Program-made: the position numbers and the translations under genes
Part shown: one piece after another, positions 36,683-48,220 of the stretch
Layout: each line of letters starts with the position of its first letter
Position numbering within the stretch: the first letter of the stretch is position 1
The notes under the pieces: generated by a model
What the model was told of the DNA's origin: nothing
Databases searched by the model: none
What the model saw: the letters and a program-made list of their open reading frames with translations, nothing else
DNA from: Pohlia nutans
Taxonomy: Eukaryota; Streptophyta; Bryopsida; Bryales; Mniaceae
Length of the DNA stretch: 64,000 bases
Assembly: GCA_022496805.1 (NCBI GenBank)
Contig: CM040094.1
Span: 15,523,501-15,587,500, forward strand
Reading direction: 5' to 3'

Positions 36683-36751
36683 CTAGCAAAAAAAATTTGT
36701 TTTTCCTTGGAATGTAGCCGGGTAAAGAAACAATGGATAGAATCGTCCATA

Positions 36752-36767
36752 TATGTATATATATATG

Positions 36768-36836
<69 letters not shown>
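36752..36836. repeat. (AT)n / (ATGTAT)n microsatellite
   Basis: Alternating TA and ATATGT steps turning into a pure AT run from about 36785 to 36835. Confidence 0.95.
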
Positions 36837-36839
<3 letters not shown>

Positions 36840-37440
36840 TAAAATTATAAATTAAATCGTCTGTCGTAAGGCATTTTTGTTTAAATACTAGCAATTTTAA
36901 TATTTAAAAAATTAGAAGATATTGACAATTTCGTTCACTTTTATAATCATTTTTTCTAGTGTAAAAGGAACCACTACTATAGTGAAGTAAGATTTAGACA
37001 AGAATTCTCCAATAATTTTGTAGTTGTCGTTCATGTTTGGGTAACCATTTTGGCCAGTAACATGAGTAAATTCAATGTATAGTTATGTTTAGTGCAATGG
37101 AATATTTTTATATGGATGTATTGGAATTCAATATTGATATTAGAGAAATTCGCAATGTAAAGAAGGTGACCGCCTTTGATTTCCTCACCCACCTTTTTTG
37201 GTCTTAAGTTAGTTGTCCGGTTCTATTTGAAACTACAAGGAGCACATGGTTTCGGCTTCATGAACTTCCCATGGGTGTAGGGGAAGATATGGTCAACGGA
37301 TGAGGCACAATTGGTTTTTAACTTGAAAAACGATGAAAATGTGTTTTGGCTCCTTTTTTTTCAACCAATCACAAGGCTTTACATTGTTAGGGAGATTCAA
37401 ACCTTGCACCTCACGAATGCAAGAGAAGCTTCTTTCTAAA

Positions 37441-37531
37441 TACTAGTAATTGTCAAAGTGAAAAAAAAAAAAATCAGACATTGACAAAAATACTAGTAAT
37501 TGTCAAAGTGAAAAAAAAATCAGACATTGAC
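37441..37531 (+). repeat. Tandem duplication, unit about 50 bp
   Basis: Two copies of ACTAGTAATTGTCAAAGTG, then poly-A, then TCAGACATTGACAAA, differing mainly in the length of the A run. Confidence 0.85.
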
Positions 37532-37957
37532 AAATTGGAAAAACCTGAATTACCTACATATTTTATCTACAAATGGTGTACATTTTGTACAAAATATGAA
37601 CTCCCTCTGTCAAAAAAACATTTGTTCTATTTATTTTTTGAAATCAACTTAATACTATTTTATCTAAGAAAAAGAAAGCCTTCTCAGTACTCAAAAAACT
37701 CAAAGATTTATCTTTATATTGTCATAATAACATAAAGGCAATTATTGTCATGGTAACTCCAAGGAGTGGCTCTTTGTGGGAAAAAATTCATGATAAAACT
37801 CATTTGAAGTTTTCAACCTTGCCATGATCCGCTACATCGATCAACATGCAGTACCCGGAATAATTCATATCTCATCATCAAGCTTTCCAATCTCATCATC
37901 AAGCTTTGCAAAGTATGTAGTACCTTGCCATCCGCCACAAGGAACATGTTACAAATT

Positions 37958-38078
37958 GATGGTCCGCCTCATTTGAAGAGGACAAGGCTCACATTTGAAG
38001 TACAAAGCATAGGACATTGATGGTCCGCCTCGTTTGAAGTGGACAAGGCTCACGTTTGAAGTATAAAGCATAGGACAT
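37958..38078 (+). repeat. Tandem duplication, unit about 60 bp
   Basis: Two copies beginning GATGGTCCGCCTCRTTTGAA and ending AAAGCATAGGACATT. Confidence 0.85.
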
Positions 38079-38731
38079 TTATTGTCTATACCCCACCAAG
38101 AGAGAGACTACGGAGACACTACGGAAACACTTCCTTTTTGAGGAGTTACCAGGAGTTGTGCACCTGGACAATAAAAAGAAGCTGTAAAAAAATTTGGGGT
38201 AAATACTAAGGCAAAGACTCCGTGACTAGCCGCTTGTTTTGGGAAAAAAAATGCCAAAAGATAGGACAATTATTTCCGAGTACTAAATCTCAAAAAGCAG
38301 GAATAATAATAGGTTTTAGTATCCTCTACCTTATCATGTGAATTTATAGCACAGAGAGAACCATAATGCAGAGGCACCATTACATGCAACTGTGGACTCA
38401 CACGCAGAATAATAACATCTTGCATGTCCATGATTCAGAAAACCATTATTCTCGAGAACATCAAAATACCACTTTCTAGAAATGAGTACAAGCGATTGAC
38501 AAACCCTAAATCCTAGCCTCCATGAGCAATTTGTGCTCAAATTTTTACAAGCTTTTGGAGGTGCTCAATACACACTAACAATATTTCCTGCACAAGTCCA
38601 TAACATTATTAAGCAATAGCAACTTCCTAGTTCCGTTCATTCATCTGCTTAAGGTTAACATGGTGCATACTATTTTGCACATGTCAAAAGGGCGGTCATA
38701 ATATTCCTGCTTAATAATAATGGTATGTCCT

Positions 38732-41418
38732 TCAGCAGATCATGGCTAACACCTTGAGTAGTGCAGCAATGAACTGCAGCTGACGCTCCTCGTTGATCAC
38801 CACAAACATGGGCACGTGAACGAAGACGCTCTTCACGCCATTCTTTTGTGCTTGGCGCAAAGAGTGATAATAGACGTAGTTGCATACAAAACGCCCGGCA
38901 TCGTAGGATTCCATCACATCAAACCCTTCCTTCTTTAAGTGACCCACGATGTCCCTTACTGGCATAATTGTCTGCAAAATTGACATCGTCACACATCTTC
39001 AATACATGGAAAAAAAAAATTTAATAAAAAGTCGTTGACCCACAAGGAGCAAAATCTGACAACAACATTAAACATACACAACATTCTTTAGACATTGAAG
39101 CACTGCACTACGATACTGCACTAATAAAGTATTGATTCCACAGCCACTTATATGCAATCTATGCTCACATCATATACATAGATATTATAAATTATCTTCC
39201 TCTCATATCTTACCCCTAGAGGACCAAGTATTCACAGTTTTAAAATGACAAATTCAATTGATCATATTGTGAAAACTATGACAAATTCAATTGATCATAT
39301 TGTGAAAAATATGTAATTCAATTGGTCATATTGTGAAAAATATGTAATTCAATTGATCATATTGTGAAAAATATAATATTCAATTATTCATATTGTGAAA
39401 AATATAATTCAGATGTCCCGACCAAATTTTATGTCATTAGAATCAGTGAAAAACATTGCACAAGTCGGTTCCCCCCACCAAAAAAACAAAAAAAAAAAAA
39501 AATCTAAACAAAAGGAAGCACACATTCAGGACCTACTCAAATCTGCTAAAAAAAAACGTAAGTCTTGATTTGGGGTTCTTGGACCTTTAGACGTTAATAT
39601 AAACAATCGAAAAATGGGCATCATGGCTGAATCCAAGGTATGAGAGGGCCTCTCTGAAAAACATTATGGACTGTAATGTGAAAGTAGAGCCTTGTAGTGA
39701 GAAAAAAAACATGCTAAGGTGAGGGACGTTATTTCCATAATGCGGGTGTACTTTCACATTACTATACATAATCTCAATGGTCGATCAAAAAAGAAGGAAA
39801 CCATGACAGTAAAGAAGGACAACATTATGGGATATAACCATGGTTGCCACCTCTACAAAACTGGGCACAAAAGTTATAGTGACGGAAAGCAAAGATTGAT
39901 ACCTCACGAATAAAGGATGGAGGGCCATCTTCAACAACAATAGGCTCTCGCTGCAGGCACAGCACACACACAATTACTATTACAGCAAAAGAAAAGCATG
40001 AGCAACCAATTACAGGAAGCTTCAATATTGCCGTAAAAGTTCAAATTCACGAGTTCCTTTAGCTGTTGTTGAGTAAAAGGCAAAAACCTGAGGCTGCCAA
40101 CCCAACTCATCAGGACAGCGAAATGTAGCTTCGTTCACAGCACGCCGTTCTACGGCGAAGTTATTGGAAACACTATTCACACCAAAATGAACCTGGGAAC
40201 AAGAGAAACCACAAGGCATAATAAGTTGTATGATCTCACTGCAACTCATTCTTCACTCTATCACCAGAAATTTGCAAATTACCACAACGCACAAAGGATT
40301 GTTCACAAATACCGAACCCAGCCCATAAGAAATCGAAGACAAATATTCGCTCTAAGGCAAACTCCTAGTGCATACATATATATACTCAAGAGTTCTTTAA
40401 TACAACCTTCTCCAAAACAACATTCGTCACACATATCATTGACTGTATTGCGCATTCAAACTATGTCAAACATTTTTTGTATCACACATACAAACTATGT
40501 TTTAGTCACTTTCTGTATCACATGCAAACTATGTCATAGTGGGACTCCAGGCGGTCAGATTGACCCCTAAAGGACCTAGGATTCATGGTTTCAAAATGTC
40601 AAGTTCAATCAATTATATTGTAAAAAGTATAATTCAGATGAGACCAAACTGTATATCACCGGAATTGATGAAGAACATTGCATGTGTTGCTCAAACAACA
40701 AAAAAAAATTAAACTAAAAGAAGTCCACATAGGACCTACTTAAAACTGCTAAAAAAAACATGAGGCCCCAATTTGGACTTCTTGGTCCTTTAACTTTCTC
40801 TAAAACAACATTCGTCACACATATCATTTACTGTATCACGCATTCAAACTATGTCGATCATTTTTGTATCACAATCAAACTATGTTATAATAACTTTTTG
40901 CATCACATTCAAAATATGTCAGTCATTTGTTTGGGACTCCAGGCGGTCAGATTAACCCCTAAAGGACCAACGACTTTTAAAATAAAAACTTCAATTGATC
41001 ATATTGTAAAAAATATAATTCAGATGGGACCAAGTTTTATATCACCGGAATCAGTGAAGAACATTGCATGTGTTGGTCAAGGGTGTTCGTCGCTTACCCA
41101 GACAATGCGCTTGTGAGGAACTGGCAATAAACCCCTACCCAGCTGTACAGCTTGTGAATCTGCAGGACTCATGATCAAGGGTCGCTCAATCCCTTCGGAA
41201 TGTGAGTTGAGCACCTGCAGCAAGGGAGCCAGTGCACCCTGACCCGCCGTTTCCAGCACAGTGCAACTTCCCAGTTGAGCCCCAGAGGGCATCTCATGCT
41301 TCCTCATGTACTCTTCCAGCTTCCCAACCAATATCTCAGTGGGATTGTCCGCCACTCCATGGAACTTCTTGAACCCGGTAATGTGAAACTCAACCGACTC
41401 CGGAGCCTCGGAGCCCAT
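38732..41418 (-). CDS. Pyroglutamyl-peptidase I-like protein (peptidase family C15)
   Basis: Four exons on the minus strand, 41418-41098, 40192-40088, 39950-39903 and 38971-38732; all GT/AG and all junctions in phase 0, 237 residues. ATG 41418 begins MGSEAPESVEFHITGFKKFH, matching the N terminus of plant C15 proteins such as Arabidopsis At1g23440. Further hallmarks are NPTEILV, LGSCTVLETAG, VHFGVNS, and VERRAVNEATFRCPDELG. The DAGRFVCNYVYYHSL and VFVHVPMF motifs follow. The expected Glu-Cys-His triad appears as Glu122, Cys188 and His210. The family removes N-terminal pyroglutamate from peptides in the cytosol; the plant role is poorly defined. Introns 1 and 3 hold TTAA-type MITEs. A possible non-coding first exon lies near 43850-44000, with an intron donor CAG|GTATGTC at about 43848; this is inference only. 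Confidence 0.9.
39210..39597 (+). mobile_element. TTAA-type MITE, family A (copy g), with internal tandem expansion
   Basis: Begins TTACCCCTAGAGGACCAAG (one A lost) and ends TTGGACCTTTAGACGTTAA. Longer than other copies because CAATTGATCATATTGTGAAA is tandemly repeated five times (39251-39410). Lies in intron 3 of the pyroglutamyl-peptidase-like gene. Confidence 0.85.
40560..40793 (+). mobile_element. TTAA-type MITE, family A (copy h)
   Basis: Begins TTGACCCCTAAAGGACCTAGG and ends GGACTTCTTGGTCCTTTAA. The right terminus is cut short. Lies in intron 1 of the pyroglutamyl-peptidase-like gene. Confidence 0.82.
40933..40951. repeat. Triplicated MITE flank
   Basis: The sequence ending GGACTCCAGGCGGTCAGAT directly precedes the MITE copies at 40560, 40952 and 41896, and sequence around AAACTATGTCAT precedes it each time. 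The three elements and their left flanks were copied together. Confidence 0.8.
40952..41081 (+). mobile_element. TTAA-type MITE, family A (copy i), truncated at the exon 1 donor
   Basis: Begins TTAACCCCTAAAGGACCAACG and runs to GTGTTGGTCAAG, where it stops about 16 bp from the 5' splice site of intron 1 of the pyroglutamyl-peptidase-like gene. The right half is missing. Confidence 0.8.
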
Positions 41419-41705
41419 TTTCTTCTGTTCTTACAATTGAGAAGAAAGAACAGTCACTCCCTCAATGTAACAATACCCCTTCTCTGCGCCACACAACATT
41501 CAGTAATCTTAGAAACATGTTACAACATCATAAAAACAAAGATAACGTATGCCTATGAATCTCTAGCCATCATACACTAAGATATTATACAAACTGCCGG
41601 TGTTTTGTCAAGGCTGTAGGAAAGGAAATACCAAGTAGGAAAGATGTGCAGAGATACAAAAAAGTGAATAAAGAAACAACTACGCTAAAATCTTTCCTCT
41701 GAATA

Positions 41706-41818
41706 CTAAAGTACCACGGATTCATGGTTTTAAAATGACAAATTCAATCAATCATATTGCAAAAAGGACAATTCAAAGAGGACCAAATTTTATATGAAAA
41801 CCATGAATCCTTGAATCC
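41706..41818. mobile_element. Short internally deleted family A derivative (copy j)
   Basis: About 113 bp. Left half CACGGATTCATGGTTTTAAA, right half ends in AAAACCATGAATCCTTGAATCC, giving a near-palindromic fold-back. Deleted copy. Confidence 0.65.
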
Positions 41819-41895
41819 TACTATACTATGTTATAATAACTTTTTGTATCACAAACTATGTCATAGTCATTTGTTTAGGACTCCAGGCGGTCAGA

Positions 41896-42046
41896 TTAAC
41901 CCCTAAAGGACCAAGGATTCATGGTTTTAAAATTAGTGATAACATTGCATGTGTTAGTCAAGAAAAAAATAAATATGAACAAAAGGAAGTCCACATAAGA
42001 CCTACTCAAAAAACATGAGGCCCAATTTGGGCTTCTTGGTCGTTAA
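41896..42046 (+). mobile_element. TTAA-type MITE, family A (copy k), internally deleted
   Basis: Begins TTAACCCCTAAAGGACCAAGG and ends GGGCTTCTTGGTCGTTAA. 151 bp, TTAA at both ends, with most of the middle missing. Confidence 0.83.
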
Positions 42047-42146
42047 TAATGTGACTTCATAGTGTAGACTGATCAGCACTTGGATGCTTTCAGACCTCAA
42101 GCATTTGTGAGTCATATCAAATTGAACTTTCACTTGTGCATGATTG

Positions 42147-43690
42147 AAGCTCACTAACAACAGTAAACTGTGAGCAGCAAATCTCACTGCCTCCGTTGTG
42201 TCAATAGTTATCATAAACCAGCAGTGTTCTCAAAAGTAGATGTAGTAAAATCAAATAAGAAACTACTTGAGCTTAAATGAAAGTATAGCGTACATCACAT
42301 CCACTTCATTACGGAAAAAAAAAAAAAACTGTAGATAAAGAAATCACGCACACAGACAGCATTGTGCTAATATTACACAATCCGAGAATCACAATTAAGC
42401 ACTTCCACACCCGAAATTTCTCATCTAAAATGTAATGATGCTTCTACCCAAACCTCAAAGGGAAGCACAAAAAGAAATCACCCTCATCAATTAATCGAAA
42501 TAGAAAGAAAATACGAATGATCTCGCAATAAAACGAATGAGCAACCAACCACTAATCACATGAAATTGTGCATATTCAAACTGAAGGCAGAGAATCACTT
42601 GGGCATAATTAAGCTCACTAATAACAGTAAATTGTGAACAGCAAATCTCACGCCTCCATTGTGTCATAAACCAGCAGTGTTCTTAACCCCTAAAGGACCA
42701 TAAGGCCACCAGGTGGTTCCTGTGTTTTTTTCAGTAATTTTGAAGTAGATTCTTTTTTGTTAATTAAAAATAATAAGTATTCAACATATGTAATATTCTT
42801 CACTAACTCCAGTGATATAAAATTTGGTCCCATTCAAATTATAATTTTCACAATATGATCGATTAAACTTGTCATTTTAAAACCATGAATCCTTGGTCCT
42901 TCAGGGGTTAAAAGTAGATGCAGTGCAATCAAACAATAAACCACTTGAGCTTAAATGACAGTAAAGCGTATATCACATCCAAAAAAACTGAAATCAACAT
43001 AGATCAAGAAATCCCGCACACAAACAGCATTGTGCTCATATTACCCTCAAAGTGAACCCACAATCCGAGAATCCGAAATTTCTCATATAAAATGTAATGA
43101 TGCTTCAACCCAAACCTCAATGTAAATGCAGGGGAAGCACAACAAGAAATCACCCTCATCAATTAATCGAAATAGAAAGAAAATACGAATGATCTCGCAA
43201 TATGCACACTAAAACGAATGAGCAGCCAACCGCTGATCACATGAACTTGTGCATATTCAAACTGTAGGCAGAGAATCACTTGGGCATAATTAAGCTCACT
43301 AATAACAGTAAATTGTGAACAGCAAATCTCACGCCTCCATTGATCAATAGTTCTCATAATCCAGCAGTGTTCTTAAAAGTAGATGAAACAATAAACCAAT
43401 TGAGCTTAAATGACAGTAAAGCGTATATCACATCCAATTTGGGGGAAAAAAACTGAAATCGACATAGATCAAGAAATCCCGCACACAGACAGCATTGCGC
43501 TAATATTACCCTCAAAGTGCTTCTTGACACTACTACCCAAACCTCAATAAAAAGCACAACAAGCAATCACCCTCATCAAATAATTGAAATAAAAAGAAAA
43601 TACGAACATGATCTCGCAACACGCACACTAAAAACGAATGCGCAAATCACATGAAATTGGGCATATTCAAACTAAACACAGAATCAGAAG
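42147..43690 (+). repeat. Three tandem copies of a unit of about 455 bp
   Basis: Copies start at AAGCTCACTAAYAACAGTAA (about 42147, 42611 and 43292) and share CAGCAAATCTCAC, CCAGCAGTGTTCT, GACAGCATTG and GATCTCGCAA. The middle copy is longer because it contains a MITE (42683-42911). The third copy keeps the same site empty. Confidence 0.88.
42683..42911 (-). mobile_element. TTAA-type MITE, family A (copy l), with an empty-site paralogue
   Basis: Complete copy: left TTAACCCCTAAAGGACCATAAG, right CCTTGGTCCTTCAGGGGTTAA. Flanks read GCAGTGTTC-TTAA and TTAA-AAGTAGATG. The unoccupied paralogous site near 43366 reads GCAGTGTTCTTAAAAGTAGATG with one TTAA, so the insertion duplicated TTAA. Confidence 0.95.
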
Positions 43691-46600
43691 TTTCGGCCGG
43701 CGCTCTGTACTGAGGAAAAAAGAAAGATAGAAAAGCATTCCACAATTGGAAGAAAAGTAGCCCACTCTTACGTTTTACGCAAACTGGGTTCGCAATTCAG
43801 ATCCAGAGACAACCCACGAGAATTCGAACTGAAAGAGTGACATACCTGATGAGAAAAAGCAGCGTCGGGTGCTATGGACGGATTTTCATTCGGAAGAAAC
43901 GCTTTGATGGCCGGACACGGATTGCGTGCAGGGGTTTGAGCGGAATTGGTGATGAAAGAGTGATGAGTGAGTGAGTGTCTGTCAGTGAGTCAGTGAGTGA
44001 CAGATAGAATCGAATGGAATGGGGCCGATTCTTCCTTACTGATGAGAAGCGCACAAGCAGAGACGGTCGCGGTGGCCGGCCTCAGGGATTCAAAGGGGCA
44101 CCACCGGTTCTCGTCCGACGGCGGCCGACGTTTTCGTCCGTCTGTTCATTGCTGTTTCGTTCGTTCGCTGGTTCGTTCGTTCATGCAATCGTTTGCTGAC
44201 AAAGCGTGTTGGTTTTCCCTGCCACGTCGTCGTAGAGAAGAAACTTTAACTTATTGTGGTCGTAGACTACCGTACAGCAGATAGATAGAACCTCCGGTCC
44301 TCTTTTGAGGCCGGCGTGAATAAAGTGTCCGTTCGTGATGTCAATGACGCATGCCCACTTGACGAAGGGCCATTGGAACAAAACTATTCTTCTCTCCCGG
44401 GAAAGAGCACTATAGTACCGTACAACATAAACAATCAGTAGCATGGAGTGGCTATGCCTAGCTCTACAGAAGAATGTAGAGCATATTTCACATCACATAC
44501 CGTCACCAATAGTTTATAGGACAGCTAGAGTTTCAAAATGATGAGTAGAGTTTGTGAAGGAAAGGCAGTGCTATGGAATGCATTGTTCGGGAAGAAGCAG
44601 GGGTTAGTTACAAGTCAACGAGTTGATTTTCCAAAATAGCTAGTTGAATCTCAAGGATGGAGGCAAAAAATCAGACCAAATGACTGAAAATTAGTCATTT
44701 GTAGTATTTATAAATGAAAAATATGAGACTGTATTCTTTAAAAAAAAACCAGTTCGCTTGGTAAGATAAAGGAAATTGACTAGTTGGCTCAAAAAGTATC
44801 TTGAACATTGACTGAATGTTATGCGATATTCCATTATGAGTATTCGTCATATTTGTGAATTGTTGGGGTTGCAAGAGAAAAAGCGATGACTTCAATGGAA
44901 GCTTGCATGCATATGAAAAGAGCAATCGATATGAAATTTTGTGTTGGTATTAGTAGACTCTATTATCTATCCAATACGCTTTACGATTCTTGAATTGAAA
45001 TATTTTCGAGTACACAGTGTCATTTTGAAATTAAAGTTCTTGCATCGTTTGGGGATGAATGAATACTTATCGGAGGGTACTGGACATTAGGGTCAAATAA
45101 TATTTTGAACTTTTTTTTTTAATGTGTGTTTGTCTCTTCGCAATAGTTATTCTTGATGATGAACAATATTATGAATTATTATCATTGTGATCAACATTTT
45201 TTTTTTCAACCTTGATCGATAACATTTATCAAAAAAAAAATTATTTGTTGTGATATTTTTCAATGACTTTTTGTGTTTTTATGTGGTAAATTCATAAAAT
45301 AAAGAATGGTGATTAATTTTTAAATTTTGATTTTTTTACATGCATAAAATATAAATAAAATTCATTAGCATGCATTGTCTCTACTTTGGCTCAACAGTAG
45401 ATAGTGTAGAATATTCTTCATCCAACAGTACTTCATTAGTAGCTAAGTGGATAGATGTTCAAGGTAATGAACAAAGAGTATGAAAGCTATTGAATGTTCT
45501 GTATGTACAAACATCTCTTCATCTTCAAGGATTTCTACAATTGACATAATGCATTTGAAGTTGAAAGATTGTAGACTTGGTTATTTTTGGTTCTTAGAAG
45601 TGTTGAATTTGGCATTGATAGTCTAAACTTTATTTTTAATTTTGACTTTATATTCAAAGATTAGATAGTGGATTGTTAAATAAACAAACGAATGTATTCA
45701 AGAAAAAGAATAATTTAATACCAATAGTGCATTGGGGTAACAAACTCAAAGATCGAGAGTGAATGATAAATTTAAATATAGAAAAGTTTGATTTTATGAA
45801 TTCCACTTACTTTTGGCAAACACCAATACTACATGAAAACTTGGATTTTTATGAAATCACCCAATAGAACATGATTTTGAGCACATTTTTAAATTTTAGA
45901 TTTTTTTTTTCTCTTCCTACATTCTTTTTCTTTCACCCTTCTCTTTTGATGTTTGATTTTCTTGGAGCTTCAAAACTCAAGTTTTCATCATTAAAAAAAA
46001 AATTAATGTCCAAACCGACATTTAAAAACTTCAACCAAATTATAATCTTTATGCATGTTGATGAAGAATATTACAGCTAATTGACTTAACATGATATTGC
46101 TTCACAGCCAAAGTTATAGTTATGATAACGAATAAAAATTTGAAAACTTAGCAAAGTAATTTTAAACTAGCAAAAAATATGATAAAGTTGTATAACAATG
46201 ACAAGTGCGGACTATAAAAAGACACTTGTAAACTTATTACAATAGTGACTTTACAAAACTTGTACAAAAATATTTATTTTTAGAGATCAATTCACGTCTA
46301 ATGACGTGGTTTTATTTGCGAATAAACTGTCTTTCAACTTACCCAAGAATGTGTTGAATAAAATGATATATTTTATCAATTTGTTTAAAAAACACAATAG
46401 TTGTTGTCAACGGACATGAATGATCAATTGAATAATGCACGTTTTTATGACTTTGGAACTTAGTTATGAGACTGTATCAAAAGATAAATTGAAATCATTT
46501 AAAAAAAACTCTATAAGCACAATAGATAGTATAATTTAAAAAATATATTATACTATATTCCCATAGTACCCTAGGCAAATCAACCAAAATTAAAAAAATA

Positions 46601-46717
46601 AAATTCAAATGAAATTAAAATACATTAATGAAAAATGTCAAATTCAATTATGAAATTGCAATTACTGAAGCGCATTAAGAATCAACTCCTATGAGATTCC
46701 CATTCTCACACCCGTTC

Positions 46718-46930
46718 TTAATCTATAAACGTCCCATAGGGATAGTATATATGTTGTTGTATGATTGAGATTTACTATCAACAAAAAACTCTAAATTGGG
46801 ATATTAATAGCTCATTAGAACCTCACTGATCCAAATTTCAACTTCTATTTTGAACTCAAACTCGTTAAAAGTGTGAATTCATTCCAAATACAACTAGTCG
46901 TCACGACACGCTCAAACGTTTAGGGGTTAA
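46718..46930 (+). mobile_element. TTAA-type MITE, family C
   Basis: Begins TTAATCTATAAACGTCCCATAGG and ends CTCAAACGTTTAGGGGTTAA; TTAA at both ends. Aligned with 20997-21229. Confidence 0.82.
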
Positions 46931-47191
46931 TAGAGTTATTTGTAAAGTCCCTCAAATCCCTTCTTTTTTACCTGTAAAATGGAAAGGAGAGGATCGGCAT
47001 GATCTTACTGTAGACCCAAAATAGAACACTGGATGGATTGAATTTTTTATTCATAAAAATTTGGAGGGAGGGAGAAGAATTGGGTAGTGGTGTGGGACCA
47101 TGAGGAGAAGTGGTGTCAGAATGCTCTGGTACTAGCTCTGGTCCATGAAAAAAACAGGACAGAAGACCGGATGCCTTTACAAATAACTCTA
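46931..47191. mobile_element. Inverted-repeat element, family O
   Basis: Left TAGAGTTATTTGTAAAG, right CTTTACAAATAACTCTA, about 260 bp, directly next to the family C copy. Interior non-coding. Confidence 0.7.
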
Positions 47192-47359
47192 ATACCCAAA
47201 ATAATACATTAATGTCCTACATGCAACACTATATTATCACAATATTATAAAATTTTATATTATCACATGCACGTACGGCGCGACGTTAATCGGTCCATTG
47301 TTCAGTTGGACCTGAATGAAGTTCATCCATTAAGTTCATCCACGAGTATCATCCGCGAG

Positions 47360-47368
47360 TTAGGGTTT
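47360..47368 (+). promoter_or_regulatory. Telo-box upstream of RPL27A
   Basis: TTAGGGTTT 84 bp before the ATG, a typical element of plant ribosomal protein genes. Confidence 0.5.
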
Positions 47369-47451
47369 GGTGTAAACCCAGCGGCGGGCAACTCGGTTCC
47401 TCCTCTTTCTTCTCTGTGCAGAGTTGATTGTCGTTGTTGCGAGCGGCAGCC

Positions 47452-48220
47452 ATGACGACCCGGCTGAAGAAGAACCGCAAGAAAAGAGGCCATGTGAGTG
47501 CCGGGCATGGACGTGTGGGCAAGCACCGCAAGCATCCCGGAGGCCGTGGTAACGCCGGAGGCATGCACCATCACCGCATTCTGTTCGACAAGTACCATCC
47601 GGGCTACTTCGGCAAGGTCGGAATGCGCTACTTCCACAAGACCATGAACAAGTTCCACTGCCCGATCGTGAACGTGGACAAGCTGTGGTCGCTGGTGCCG
47701 GAGGCCGTGAAGGAGAAGAGCGACGGGGAGAAGTCGGCCCCGCTCTTGGACGTGACGCAACACGGTTTCTTCAAGGTGCATTTTCGCCTTCATTAGAGCA
47801 CTTTGCATTTTCAAAAAGAGTGTGCATGTCACTTTAGGTTTCGTAAATCTCAGTTCTGTCTTTGGACATGTTTGTAACCACTCACAGAGCGTGCATGTCA
47901 TTTTAGGGTTTATTGCCGGCTTCGCAGATATTTGTTAGCCCTCTCTGAGCGTGCATATGATTTTAGGGTTTTTAAATTACAATTCTGCCTTCACATGTTT
48001 CTGTTTCGTCTTTGAGAGTGTGCATTTTTTTTAGGGTTACAGTCTTTAATTCCACTTTTAGGGTATAAAGCTCTAACAGTGGCATCATCTCTTCTGGTTT
48101 CAGGTGCTTGGAAAGGGTGATCTCCCAACGCAACCCATGGTAGTTAAGGCTAAATTCTTTTCGAAGTTAGCTGAGAAAAAGATTAAGGAGGCCGGAGGAG
48201 CAGTTGTTCTGACTGCTTGA
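47452..48220 (+). CDS. RPL27A: 60S ribosomal protein L27a (uL15)
   Basis: Two exons, 47452-47775 and 48104-48220, joined AAG|GTGC to TTTCAG|GTGC in phase 0, 146 residues. ATG at 47452 (CAGCCATGAC) gives [20 protein letters not shown], then [37 protein letters not shown] and the C-terminal half [20 protein letters not shown]. These are the classic L27a motifs; length is close to the human and plant proteins (146-148). It is a structural protein of the large cytosolic subunit. An in-frame CTG/ATG-less extension upstream was not used. A 192-residue open frame on the opposite strand is only its shadow. The intron holds four telo-box-like repeats. Confidence 0.96.
47810..48060 (+). repeat. Telo-box-bearing repeats in the RPL27A intron
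   Basis: Four imperfect copies spaced about 60-75 bp, each with GAGYGTGCAT followed by TTTTAGGGTT (near 47820, 47886, 47948 and 48014). Confidence 0.75.

Larger units (their letters stand above)
36683..38731. other. Intergenic between RPS2 and the pyroglutamyl-peptidase gene
   Basis: No gene recognised. Contains an AT microsatellite (36752-36836) and two tandem duplications (37441-37531 and 37958-38078). Confidence 0.6.
42047..47451. other. Region upstream of the pyroglutamyl-peptidase-like gene and RPL27A
   Basis: Contains the 455-bp tandem triplication (42147-43690), a GC-richer stretch (about 43850-44250) that could be a promoter or non-coding first exon, then about 2.5 kb of AT-rich sequence without a gene (44250-46717), a family C MITE, and an element with TAGAGTTATTTGTAAAG ends. 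No protein-coding gene recognised. Confidence 0.5.

Noticed and set aside
36581..36894. Open frames made of repeated Ile/Tyr residues on both strands
   Set aside because: They arise from the AT microsatellite.
47323..47901. 192-residue open frame opposite RPL27A
   Set aside because: It mirrors the GC-rich RPL27A exon and has no protein motifs. RPL27A on the plus strand is certain.
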